NCBI GenBank assembly: GCA_000733355.1 | Contig: JNVV01000021.1 | Coordinates: 185,696-249,695, forward strand | Direction: 5' to 3' | Length of the DNA stretch: 64,000 nucleotides | Origin: Falciphora oryzae | Lineage: Eukaryota; Ascomycota; Sordariomycetes; Magnaporthales; Magnaporthaceae | Part shown: positions 45,116-55,442 of the stretch, one piece after another | How the letters are laid out: every line of letters begins with the position of its first letter | Position numbering within the stretch: the stretch's first letter is position 1 | The notes under the pieces: generated by a model | What the model was told of the DNA's origin: nothing | Databases searched by the model: none | The model's input: the letters and a program-made list of their open reading frames with translations, nothing else | Translations under genes and position numbers: made by a program

Positions 45116-45782
45116 ATGGCAAAAAGGAAAAAGGAAAAAGGAAAGGGAAGGGATATAAGGGAAAAGGTTATATGCAAGCTTATAGGCCTGCTGTTACCGT
45201 CCAGCGGCGGTGTAGTAGTTGGTGACTTCGACGAACGAAGCAAAGAGGAAGGGCTTTTGAAGCAGCCGTTTCCAGTATCCGGGCCTATCGAATATCGGGG
45301 CGGTGTCCGCTACGGGCCATTTGTTTTCCAATGCCCTAGCCAGCCTGCAAAATACAGGGTGGGAAGGGGATTTGTTTCTCCCACAGCGGCACGGGTTATG
45401 GTCCTCGTGTTTAAACTTTCGCGGACAGCAGTAGGTATAAAGCCAGAACGGTTTTGCACGACCTCCCTGACGTTTTCGTAAAGCTCCTGCACATTTTCGG
45501 GCAGTTGTACCTCGGGGTCGTTTAGCGGGACGTAATTTACGGGCGGCGTTAGATTCCGGAGCTGGTCGGTGCGCTTGATGGGTTCGTGGACCGCTTGGGA
45601 CGGCCGGGTGTCGCTGGACGCGGGACGGATGGTTTCGTTTGCAGTGACTGCTGCGAGTCCGCATCGGACCGCGAGGATCTGGACGGAGATTGTTGGAGGT
45701 AGGAGGGCGCCGGTCAAGCTGTGGCTGAGACCTGCTCGGCCTCGGCGTTCCGTTCGGATCGAAAGAGTCGGGCGGGACGACG
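45116..45782 (-). mobile_element. Retroelement-like 3' coding end, copy 1, running into the assembly gap
   Basis: On the minus strand the frame ends in a module with HEDHNPCRCGRNKSPSH, FCRLARA, KWPVADTAP, PGYWKRLLQKPFLFASF, VTNYYTAAGR and stop at about 45194. A C-x-C-G-x(9)-C pattern is visible. Upstream (45430-45720), in a frame one base off, protein-like sequence continues (NVQELYENVREVVQNRSGF). A second copy of the terminal module lies at about 50063-50283 in the same orientation. The repetition and the terminal stop followed by CT-rich sequence suggest the 3' end of a retroelement ORF (LINE-type is my guess). It is not diagnostic, because no reverse transcriptase motif is in the window. 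Confidence 0.5.
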
Positions 45783-45979
45783 NNNNNNNNNNNNNNNNNN
45801 NNNNNNNNNNNNNNNNNNNNNNNNNNNNNNNNNNNNNNNNNNNNNNNNNNNNNNNNNNNNNNNNNNNNNNNNNNNNNNNNNNNNNNNNNNNNNNNNNNNN
45901 NNNNNNNNNNNNNNNNNNNNNNNNNNNNNNNNNNNNNNNNNNNNNNNNNNNNNNNNNNNNNNNNNNNNNNNNNNNNNNN
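45783..45979. other. Assembly gap (197 Ns)
   Basis: A run of N of unknown true length. It separates the copy-1 retroelement end from the start of the NLR coding sequence, so the NLR 5' end and the insertion boundary are both hidden here. Confidence 0.99.
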
Positions 45980-48900
45980 TCTCAAACGACCGAGTCCTTT
46001 GGGCTGTTTGACTTCCCGCCACGGATCCCTTCGCCGCTAGTCAATGCCACACCCACTGGCCCAACCGATCCGTCGGCTGCTGGCGGCAGCCGCCATATCG
46101 AGTAAGTGTCCTACTCACAAGAGCCACACAAACCCACTGAGCAGAGTGTTTTATTGGGGTACTGACTGATACGTCTGGGCAGCATCATATCCGTTCACGG
46201 CCTGGGCGGCAACTGGAAGACCATGTGGCAGGCCGACGACGCCGAGGGCTCCATCTGGCTGCGCGACCGGCTTCCGGCGCTGATGACGGAGATCAGCGTC
46301 CAAGCAAGGATCAAGAGCTTCGGCTACGACTCCGCCCCCGTCTTCACCAAATCGGTATCCGACCTGGACTCTTGCGCTTCCGACCTGATTGCCAGGCTTC
46401 GCGGTCTGCGGCGGTCTCCGGAGTGCAGCAAGGTCCCCATCATATTCATCGCACACAGCTTGGGTGGACTGGTGGTCAAGCAGGTGCATACTACGCCAAC
46501 GCAGGTGCTCTATGCGAATGCAGCTAACATGGGAAGAGATAGGCTCTAAACCTTGCCTGGACACGCAGCGACATCTACCGAGACATTTTGGATAATGTCA
46601 AGGGCTGCCTCTTTCTTGGTGTCCCCCATCAAGGGTCCGCCCTCGCCAGGTGGGCCGAGCATAGTGTGCAGGTTCTGAGAGGGCTCTCTATCGGCTTCTT
46701 GGGCAATACGAAGCATCTCAAGGTCCTTAAATCTCAGTCGGGTGAGTGGCTGAAGATTTCGAGCGACTTTGTCGACAGAGGAAAGAGTCTGTCTTTTCGC
46801 AGCTTCTACGAGACGGAGAAGACGGGGAACATTCTGGTGAGTTAAGTTCAAGACCCTTGTTCGTACCCATCACTTGGACTGGATGGTGCACGGGGATCTG
46901 TATCGTGCATTGAACACCACACCGCTTTTCCCTTACATTAGCCTCCCTCCTCCAACATGTTCTGCCTTATCTCTGCCTCCTCCGATTTCTCCTCTCATAT
47001 CTCTCTGCTATTATCACCGATACCATCATACTTCATACCCCCCATATCTTCCTGCTCTACCCTCGGCTCCCCGACTCTCCCCTTTATTCCCCTGGTTACC
47101 TACACACCTTCCCTTCCTCCTATCCGTACCCCAAACTGTTTTCGCAGACAAAGGAAGCTTTAATCTTTATTCTGACGCTTGAAAAATCTAGGTTGTGGAT
47201 AAAGTCTCCGCCTCTATGCTTCTCCCCAACGAACACGTCCTTGCGCTGCTTGGGTCGGACCACCGCTCGATTGCAAAGTTCCGGGCCGATGAACACCGAA
47301 GGTTCTCCCTTGTCGGTCAAAGTGTTGTGGAGCTTGTTGAAGAGGCTGTCCAAGGTCAGTCTCCGTCAAGTGAGAAGCGGGTAGAATATTTGCCGAGACA
47401 ATAGGCCGTATCTCACAAAATAAATCTCAAAGTTCTTCCGGAGAATCTCCACGCTGTCTCGCGTCTTCCCGTTGCCACTCGCTTCTTCTGCGGAAGAGAG
47501 TCCCATCTTCGGCGGATATCCGAAACTCTCGATCCGCTCAAACCGGGCAGGAAAGGCATAGTCCTTTGCGGACTCGGAGGATCGGGGAAGACACAGCTGA
47601 TCCTCCGCTACATCCAACAGCATCGAGACGACCACTCGGCCATAATCTGGATCAACGCCGCCTCCAACGAGTCTGTGGATTGGTCCTGCGCCGAAGCTGC
47701 GGCGCTCATCTCAGACGCATGGCCGGCAAAAGACTTGCCTATGACCTATCGTGGTATATCCGACCTTGAGAGAATTGCGTCGAGGTTACGGTCAACGCTG
47801 CATCGACGATGGCTGCTTGTGATAGACAGCTACGACAACCCTCTGCCCGCTTTCAGCGCCCTTGTTCCCGAGTGCAACCATGGCTCGATTGTTGTCTCAA
47901 GCACCAATGGCCAGGTTGCGGACATGTTCGAGGAACTCAACTTCTCCAAGCTGGAGGTAGATGGTCTCGACATTGAAAGTGGGCAAGAGCTGCTGAGAAA
48001 GCTTGCGACCAGAGGGAGAAGCTCGGAGCCCGAGCCCCTGCTGCTGCTGGAGGCATCGGTGGAAGGTATGTGATAATATGGCCTTGCGTTCGTGCCGCAC
48101 CGGAACAGCTGCTGATGTACCTCAACTTTAGAAAAGGCCTCCTTTCGGCAGATTGTCAAGGAGCTCAACTGTCTTCCACTCGCAATCGAGCAAGCAGGCT
48201 TCCTTCTTAGAAAAGGGGTCACTCTTACGGATTTTGTGAAAGACTATCGAACGCACTACGGACTGATTATGACCAAAGTCCCGCCATGTGGTATCACCAT
48301 GTACGCAAGTCCATTATATCAGTCCTGGAGATGGCGTACACCCGCGTGGAGAAAGAGTCTATCGAGACCGCCGTCCTCCTCACATTCCTCGGGATTTTGG
48401 GTCATTGGGCCATCAGCTTCTCGACCCTGCGAAGAATGACATTTGATGCCCCGGAAGAGGCTGAAGGCTCACCAGAGATAGAAGCTCTTTTTCGAGTCCT
48501 CGGGAATGAGACTCTCCTGAGGCTGAGCTTGAGCCAACTGGAGAACGTTCATCTGGTGAAGGTCAGCCAGGGGCCTATGTCCATGGCCTACATCTCCTTG
48601 CACCAGGCCATCACATAGTGGGTTCAGAAGATGATCCTCCCATCAAAGCCAGAATTGGCCATCTACGCGGGATTGGCCCTGACAGGGACCGCCCTGACGC
48701 ACAAGTGGCAAGTTTGAGATGTCTCCTTTCCTTTCTCTTCACCATAAGTCGAGTTAGTGTCTAATCATCCTCTTGCAAAAACGCCAGGACGCCTTACACC
48801 ACCGTCTCGCGTGAGGCACACGCCCAGAACATGGCACAAGTCCCATTCGTGGACCGAAACCTGCTCCTCGTCAAAACAGCCGTCCGCCAATCTGAAATCG

Positions 48901-49568
48901 ACCCAGACGGGGGAAGGTGGACTCCCCAGTACGCCGAAATCACCGCACGCTCCGCATTTGCGTACCTGAGCATTGGCCGCTACAAAGACGCCGTCAAACA
49001 GTTCTCCACCGCAGGCCATTACTCGATGCACCACCAAGGCCCCGACTGGCCACAAGGCAAGGAATCCATCACGCTGTTGTATGGCTTTGCGATAGCCAAC
49101 CAAAAGACGGGACATCACCAAGCGGCTATCGAGATCCTCAGAACTATCCTTCCCATGGCAGAGGCGGAGTTTGGCCCGGCGGAAATGGAAACCTTCGAGA
49201 TATCTTCGAGACTACGAAACGTGTCGGAGCGGTTGGAGGTTGACCTGCGGAATCACAAGAGCGGCCTGCTCGCCATTACGGCCCCGGGCGGTAAGGAAGA
49301 GACAAAGGACGGTATTGGGCGGACGCCGCTGCACCTTGCCGCGCGGAACGGGTACGAGGCGGTCGCGAAGCTGCTGGCCGCGGAGCTGGGCGCCGATAAG
49401 GAAGCGAAAAACCGCCGTAGGCGCACGCCGCTGCACCTCGCCGCGCGGAACGGGTACGAGGCGGTCGCGAAGCTGCTGGCCGCGGAGCTGGGCGCCGATA
49501 AGGAAGCGAAAAACCGCCGCAGGCGCACGCCGCTGCAGCTTGCCGCGGGGAACGAGCACGAGGCGTGA
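45980..49568 (+). pseudogene. NLR-like STAND gene: lipase-like / NB-ARC / TPR-like / ankyrin repeats, with two lesions
   Basis: Exons by eye: ..46101, 46183-46483, 46543-46836, 47192-47354, 47433-48065, 48132 onward. Order: alpha/beta-hydrolase of the DUF676/SesB type with IISVHGLGGNWKTMW and the nucleophile elbow FIAHSLGGLVVKQ (about 46183-46490); NB-ARC with P-loop GLGGSGKTQ (47570-47596), RWLLVIDSYDNP (Walker B) and LNCLPLAIEQAG (GLPL-type); winged-helix-like SIISVLEMAY; a helical, TPR-like segment (about 48830-49260); and ankyrin repeats (49320-49568). Such proteins act in fungal allorecognition or immunity. Lesions: a one-base loss near 48285 before MWYHHVRKS, and TAG at 48616-48618 where HQAIT-Q-WVQ is expected. 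An intron at about 48713-48787 is likely. The third repeat stops early at TGA 49566. The 5' end is lost in the gap. Confidence 0.82.
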
Positions 49569-49571
49569 GAG
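49320..49571 (+). repeat. 102-base ankyrin tandem repeat
   Basis: Unit 1 (49320-49421) and unit 2 (49422-49523) differ at three bases, all third codon positions, so the 34-residue proteins are identical. Unit 3 starts at 49524, diverges after about 15 bases and ends after about 45 bases at a TGA. A GA-rich microsatellite follows (about 49566-49590). Confidence 0.9.
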
Positions 49572-49590
49572 AGGGAGGGAGAGAGAGAGA

Positions 49591-49960
49591 GTATATTTAA
49601 CGTCGGAAAATCGGGATCCACCAGTCCCTGCCTCCTAAGGGGCATACGACGTGCTAGCGCTACCTAAGCTTATCTACACCAGGCTATAGTGCTGCTATCA
49701 AGGCGGCTAACAAATTAAACCCGAAGGCACACGGAGGTCGGGCCGCATTCCGGCGCTCCTTGTTAGTGAGCGGGCAATCGGCAGTAGGGCGTATATATAC
49801 GCCGGGGCGTTGTAGGCGCAGCGGGGGGTAGTATTGCGTTCGGCCGGCGAGTGCGCCGGAAAAGGGGTTAGGCCGGGTTTGGGCGGAAGGGTCCTCGGGA
49901 CCACCCCTGGGCCCAGCCGGGAGTGCGGGGGACCAACGAGCCTATTGTTAGTCCGGTTGG
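49591..49960. other. Repeat-like sequence of unknown type
   Basis: G/C-rich with runs such as GCGTATATATACGC, a palindrome at about 49789. It has no gene and lies directly downstream of the copy-2 retroelement end (minus orientation), so it may be that element's 3' non-coding part. Confidence 0.35.
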
Positions 49961-50283
49961 GATAAAGGAAAAAGTAAAGGGTGCAAAGGAAAAAGGAAAG
50001 GTAAAAGGTGCAAAGGAAAAAAAGGAATAAAGAGATAGGTTGTATGCGGGCTTTTAGGCCCTGTTACTAACGCCCAGCGATAGTGTAATAGTTGGTAGCT
50101 TCGACGAACGAAGCAAAAAGGAAGGGCTTTTAAAATACCCGTTTCCAGTACCCGGGCTTATCGAAAGTTAGGGCGGGGTCCGCAATAGGCCATTTATTTT
50201 CCGCTGCGTAAGCTAGCTTGCAATATATAAGCTGGGAAGGGGATTTATTTCTCCCACAGCGGCACGGCTTATCGTCCTCGTGG
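49961..50283 (-). mobile_element. Retroelement-like 3' coding end, copy 2 (degenerate)
   Basis: Same module and orientation as at 45116-45420. On the minus strand it reads HEDDKPCRCGRNKSPSQ, CKLAYAAENKWPIAD and KPGYWKRVF, then a stop, then KPFLFASFVEATNYYTIAGR. Against copy 1, many changes turn G to A or C to T (for example TTTGTTT to TTTATTT), consistent with RIP. The copies also share CT-rich (minus-strand) sequence beyond the stop. Homology ends sharply at about CCTCGTG (50283 here, 45420 in copy 1). Confidence 0.55.
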
Positions 50284-50623
50284 CTAAGATGGCAGGTATT
50301 GAGGAATTGTATGCAATTTGGCAATGTGCACTAACAGCACAATGCCAAGAATTGATAGGTTCGAGGAAGGATGAAGGCCATGCTCGACGAGGAGCGACGG
50401 CATTGCCTCGACTAAGGTTAAAGGCCCGACCCGACGGGCACCCGTCCCCCGGCCTGGTGCCTGAGGCACGTATATCCCGGATGATGGGTCCATTGTAGTG
50501 CTGAAAAAAGTGAAGCACTGTGAATCGCCGTGAGTGGCACCAATTCCTGCACAAGCACGTTCTCCGCGTTGACGTCAGGCCCGCAATAAGATAACAATCC
50601 CCCTGTTGCCCTACCTGCGCAGC
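50284..50623. other. Promoter-side intergenic region of the exchanger gene
   Basis: No gene seen. It spans the edge of the copy-2 repeat and the 5' flank of the gene starting at 50624. Confidence 0.4.
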
Positions 50624-51869
50624 ATGGCCTCACCGATGGCGGACGCAAGCGTGGTCGCGTACAACATCGCCGTCTTTGTCGCCACCCTTTTCCTTCTCGA
50701 GTTCGGTGCCGACAAGTTTATTAACCACACCGCCATCGTCGCCCGCCGCACAGGGCTGTCCGAAACCATCATTGGGCTCGTCACGGCTGGTGGAGAATGG
50801 GAAGAGGTATGCATCCTACATGCCTTGATTTCTGCCACCTGACTGACCGGGCTTATAGCTGGCGGTGATCGTGGCGTCTCTGGCGCGAGGCCGCTCGTCC
50901 CTAGCGATTGGCAATATCATTGGCTCTGCCGTCTCCAACATACTCGGCGCCTTCTCCCTTGGTCTCCTGTTCTACGGAAACGGAGGGACGCTGCAGTTTG
51001 ACAGGAGCTCGCGCATTTACTCCCTCCTTCTCCTAATCCTAACCACCCTTGTCGTCCCGCTCGCCTACTTCCCCGAGCGCATCACCTGGTTGGTTTGCGG
51101 CTCTGTCCTTATCGCGACCTTTGCCATTTACCTCCTGGTTGTAGGAGTGGCCATTGCGCGTGGCATCCTTACGGCCCCAGAGGATTCAGACACAGATTCA
51201 GACTCGGATTCGGATTCGGACTCGGACTGCAACTCCAGCAGCGACGACGGGCGCAGTGTTAACACGAGGAGCGTCGCAGACGAGACCACTCCCATTCTTT
51301 CGGCCCCTGTCGCAAGCCAGGAACCCCTTGCCGCTGACGACGAAGACGCGCGCCGAAATGCTGCGCGAGCGGTGCAGACGAGGCCCCGCAAGCCCCGGCA
51401 CGGGCTCACCCACCACTGCGGCCAGCTGGTGCTCGGGTTCCTAGCCATCTGCCTCGGCGGCTACGTCTTCTCGCAGACGGCGACCAACATCACGGACCAG
51501 CTCGGCGTCTCGGACGTGCTCTTCGGCGTCGTCGTCCTCGCCGTCGCCACTACGCTGCCCGAGAAATTCGTGGCCGTCATGAGTGGCCACCGCGGCCATC
51601 TGGGCATCCTCGTCGCCAACTGCGCCGGCAGCAACATCTTCCTCCTCTCGTTGTGCGTGGGCATCATCATGGTGGATACGAGCGGCGCCTTGGACGACGG
51701 CAACGTCACGGTCCCCGAGCTGGTCGTCTTGTGGGCCTCGACGCTCATCCTGGCCCTGACCGTCTGGTTCGGCGCCGGGTTCAGCCGCTGGATTGGCGTC
51801 GCGATGCTGGCGGGGTACGTCGCCTTCATCGTGTTAGAGTTCACTGTCGTACACCGCGTCGTTGACTAG
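50624..51869 (+). CDS. Cation/Ca2+ exchanger superfamily membrane protein
   Basis: Exon 1 is 50624-50806 and exon 2 is 50859-51869, giving 397 residues; the intron has donor GTATGC and acceptor TTATAG and joins GEWEE to LAVIVASLARG. There are about ten transmembrane segments in two halves, each with an alpha-repeat. The first half has the GNIIGSAVSNILG signature, the second has TTLPEKFVAVMSG and ANCAGSNIFLLSL. The halves are joined by a cytosolic loop (about residues 185-265) with an acidic (DS)n run (about 51184-51240) and then basic stretches. The classical PE pair of the first alpha-repeat is replaced by GGEWEE, while the second keeps PE. CaCA proteins exchange Ca2+ against Na+ or H+; substrate and membrane cannot be told from the sequence. 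The exon-exon frame is intact. Confidence 0.82.
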
Positions 51870-52341
51870 GCCGATGCCTTCCCCCCCCCCAAAAAAAAAA
51901 AAAAAAAAAAAAGCTTGTAGTTATTTTGGATCGTCCTAGGCATGTTCTGACGTGCGGGTCGAAAAGCGGGAGCGTTCAAACCTGAGCGGGCGGCGTGGTT
52001 TAACTGCGCCCTCTGTAATAGGTGATGACAGGCTGGTGCGGCAAAACATGGGGGTGGCGTATACAATGTACATTTCAGGAATTACTAGTTATCTAGCAAG
52101 GCCAACGGCCACTCTACGGGCTAGGGGCGGGTGAAGTGACGGCCCTGTGACGTTTGCTAAATCTCACCAAAGCCGCCTTCGAAAGTTATCATACCAACAT
52201 ATCATGAGCGTCTTTTGACGTAGAGATGCCCTAAATATCTGAGTCCCTTTATCCCCAAATGTTCCAAGAAGCCCTCCTGAAGGCGCAGGCAATATCTGCC
52301 TAGCAATTATTCAGCACCTGAATAGATGGCTCCGCCGAAGG
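51870..52341. other. Convergent intergenic with C-run/A-run
   Basis: A C-run followed directly by an A-run of about 20 (51881-51912) follows the exchanger stop. No gene seen; the rest is the 3' flank of the minus-strand neighbour. Confidence 0.45.
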
Positions 52342-53187
52342 TTATGTTACCGCCTCCTCCTTTTCCAATCTGCAAAGTTCATCAGATACACTGCTTTCTC
52401 TGCCATTGGAATGCGGGAATCGGAATGTGCTCACCTGCTCCTCGAATCTCTCCTGCGCCTTTTCTTACGGCGAAAAACGACGATGGTAGCCACCGCCAAA
52501 AGCGAAACGCTGGCTGCGTAGACCCTTTACGTCAGTCCGTGGGACACCACCCCCAAAGCAAACAGAGGGTTGTTTTGAATCCGTACCTAGGGCTCCGAGG
52601 ACGGCAATCAGCTGGATTCCCTGCGCCGATATTGCGCCGACGCCGACGGGTGCTGCTGGCCTGCTGGCCTGCGCAGATGCGGTTGCAGTGTCGACGGCCG
52701 TTGGCGCTGCCGTCGTGGCCGTTGCGTTGCGAGTGGCATCGCCAGCCCCAACGGTTACGGTCTGAACCGGCGCCGTGACAGTTACTAACTGCGGGCCCGA
52801 GGCCGAGGTTGCGACGACGGTCACCGTCCAGCTCTTCGGCGAGCTCTGGCCCGTCGCCGTCGTCGTCGTTATTGGTGGCCTCGAGCTCCGGGTCGGAGTA
52901 GTCGGCGACGAAACCCGGGTCGAGGTCGGCGGCAAGGCCGGCACGTCTAGCGGAGAGAAGGGGCTCTTGGGAGGATCGAAAGTTACTGCTGGTTGGGGGG
53001 TCGGGGTCGTCCTCGTCGGATCTCGACGCGCTGCCAGCGAAGGCAAAAGAGGGCCGGCCGCGCTGAGAGGACGCGGAAGTGAAGCTGGCGGCAGTGATGA
53101 CGCCCTACCCACATCTTGAAGTGGTGGCGGAATTTCGATACTTGGTGGCGGAGGGCCCCTCCGTCTGGCTCGTGATAAACCAGCCAT
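52342..53187 (-). CDS. Ser/Thr/Pro-rich single-span membrane protein, function unknown
   Basis: The ATG at 53187 opens a Pro-rich, then Ser/Thr/Pro-rich ectodomain-like region (exon 1, to about 52587) containing TVTVVATSASGPQLVTVTAP. After a short intron (about 52524-52586) a hydrophobic stretch follows (IQLIAVLGALG then VYAASVSLLAVATIVVF) and a basic stop-transfer patch (RRKKRRRR). A second intron (about 52370-52434, donor GTGAGC) leads to a tiny last exon ending TAA at 52342. The layout is that of fungal wall-sensor-like or GPI-like membrane proteins. Two cautions: there is no clear signal peptide at the chosen start, and the first junction needs one base more or less to keep the transmembrane frame, so the exon map or the gene's integrity is uncertain. 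Confidence 0.5.
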
Positions 53188-53840
53188 CCTTTTTGAAAGC
53201 GAAGATTAGCCTTTAGGTAACCAAGAAGGGAGATGTTCCGTCCTTTCGAAGCTGCGAATATGATGGTGAGGAACAGAGCTTATTTTGGAAAAAGAGAAAA
53301 AGGGCAATCAGGAACACCCAAAGGAAGTCCCGTTAGCCCTAACCTGGATAAAGATTTTTTTTTTACACGCGTCTATGTATACAGAAGTTCTCGCCAACAA
53401 AGAACCTGCCGTCGATCTTAGGTAGATCCTGGCGATCATCCGAAGAGTAGCGTGTTTCGCAGCAACGTGTTTCGCAGCAAAGTCTTGGGTTTCAGGCCCC
53501 AGGGAGCATGTTTTGCAACGCTACATTACCCGATACGCCTGTTTGTTCCGGCTACTTTTCCGCCTTGCCTGGTCGCTTATCGTTCGTTCTTTGTCGCTGC
53601 GCCCAGATATGCGTTTCAGAACAGTTTTCCGCGGTTCCGGCAGCGGGCCGCGGCGCGGCCGGATTACGACGCAATCGTTTTAACAAGGTACGGTGAATAC
53701 GTTTTACACTACTTGGTAGGTGGTTGTTCCTCTTACCCCGAAATGAAGTGTCAAAGCCGATGAACAAAACCGCCCTCCTCCCCGATTCCGCGGCTGCATG
53801 TCCCTCCAGCTAGACACACAGCTATTGAGCGAGAACCAAC
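53188..53840. other. Divergent intergenic region
   Basis: Promoter space between the Ser/Thr-rich gene (-) and the MFS gene (+). It holds a direct 15-base duplication, GTGTTTCGCAGCAA (53453 and 53468), and sequence at 53500-53720 that has no recognised coding content. Confidence 0.4.
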
Positions 53841-55359
53841 ATGGACCGGGCAATTTCTTGGACGGCGCAGGCGCGCCGGGCCTCTCGCCGCTTCACCACT
53901 ATGGAGGGGTGGCGCGACCTAGGGAACAACGTGTACGCGTTGCCGGGAGCCAGCATGCGCATGATCACGGTCGACCCGCGGTTCGATCCGGAGTGCTACC
54001 ACGACGACGGCATGCCGACCCGCTCGGCTAGGACAGACTCGATCGGCAGCCGCGGCTCCGGCGGCCGGACCGGAAGCGGAAGTCCGGGACGAGAAGCGGC
54101 CGAGAAGAGTCAAGATCCCTTTGACGACAGCTTCGCCGTGGAGCCCAAGGGAGGCGACCTTGAGAAGCGGAATCCCTTCGATGACGAGAATGCCAGGGTG
54201 CTGGAGGAGGGGCACATTCCGGAGCCACCCGAGCCCGAAGAGCCATACCACGTCTTCACCGCGAGACAAAAGTGGCTTGTCATCATCATTATCGGCGTCA
54301 CGGGCATGTTCTCGGGCCTGTCATCCAACATCTACTTCCCAGCCCTGGACACCGTTGCAAAAGTGAGTGAAACTCGTGCCTCCCGCCCCTACCTGCGAGT
54401 TCTAGGGCTAACTGGCAGTAACATAGGACCTTGGCGTCAGCCTCAACGACATTTCCTTCACCATCACGTCCTACCTGATCATCCAGGGCATCTCGCCAGT
54501 CATCTGGGGCTCGCTGTCCGACGCCCTGGGTCGGCGGCCCATTTACATCGCCTCCGCCTTGGTGTATATCGTGTCCAATATTGCCCTTAGCTTCTCTCCC
54601 AATTTCGCGGTTCTCCTGGTCTTCAGGGGGCTCCAGGCAGCTGGCAGTGCTTCCACAGTCAGCCTCGGTAAGCAGTGCTTGCTTTTATGCGTATTACCTT
54701 TGGGAAGTTGCTATGCCCCAGCTGACAGAGGGCGCACTTAAAGGAAATGGCGTCATCCAGGACGTCTCTCCGCCAGCCGAGAGGGGCGCTTTTATAAGCT
54801 TTTATCAAGCCAGTAAGTATCCAGCGACGCTTTCAATAACATAACCAGTGCTGACATGGGAGGGCACCTTCAGTTCGGAATTTCAGCATCGCCATAGGTC
54901 CGGTTCTCGGCGGTCTCCTTTCGAATTTCCTGGGCTTCAGATCCATCTTCGTGTTTCTGCTCATATTATCTTCGGTTGTTCTGGTCATACTTATTATATT
55001 CCTTCCCGAGACGATGAGGAGCATTGCCGGTAATGGCAGCCTGCGGCTTGAGGGCATCTATAAACCTTTAATATACAGGCTCAGGGGGGAGCCCGCCTAC
55101 ACACGGGACCCGAGCGAGGCCGTGGGACGGAAAAAGATAACCTTCTCGACTTTGGTGGAGCCGTTAAAGCTCCTACTCGACAAAAACATCCTTTTTAACC
55201 TGATTTTCGGAGGCGTGGTGTACGCAATCTGGAGCATGGTTACCTCCAGCACCACCGGCCTGTTCAAGACCAACTTTGGGCTTAGCGAGCTTCTCCTCGG
55301 GCTCGCCTTCTTGCCAAACGGTACGTTCAGTCCCATGAACATTACCGAACCCAGCCCCG

Positions 55360-55442
<83 letters not shown>

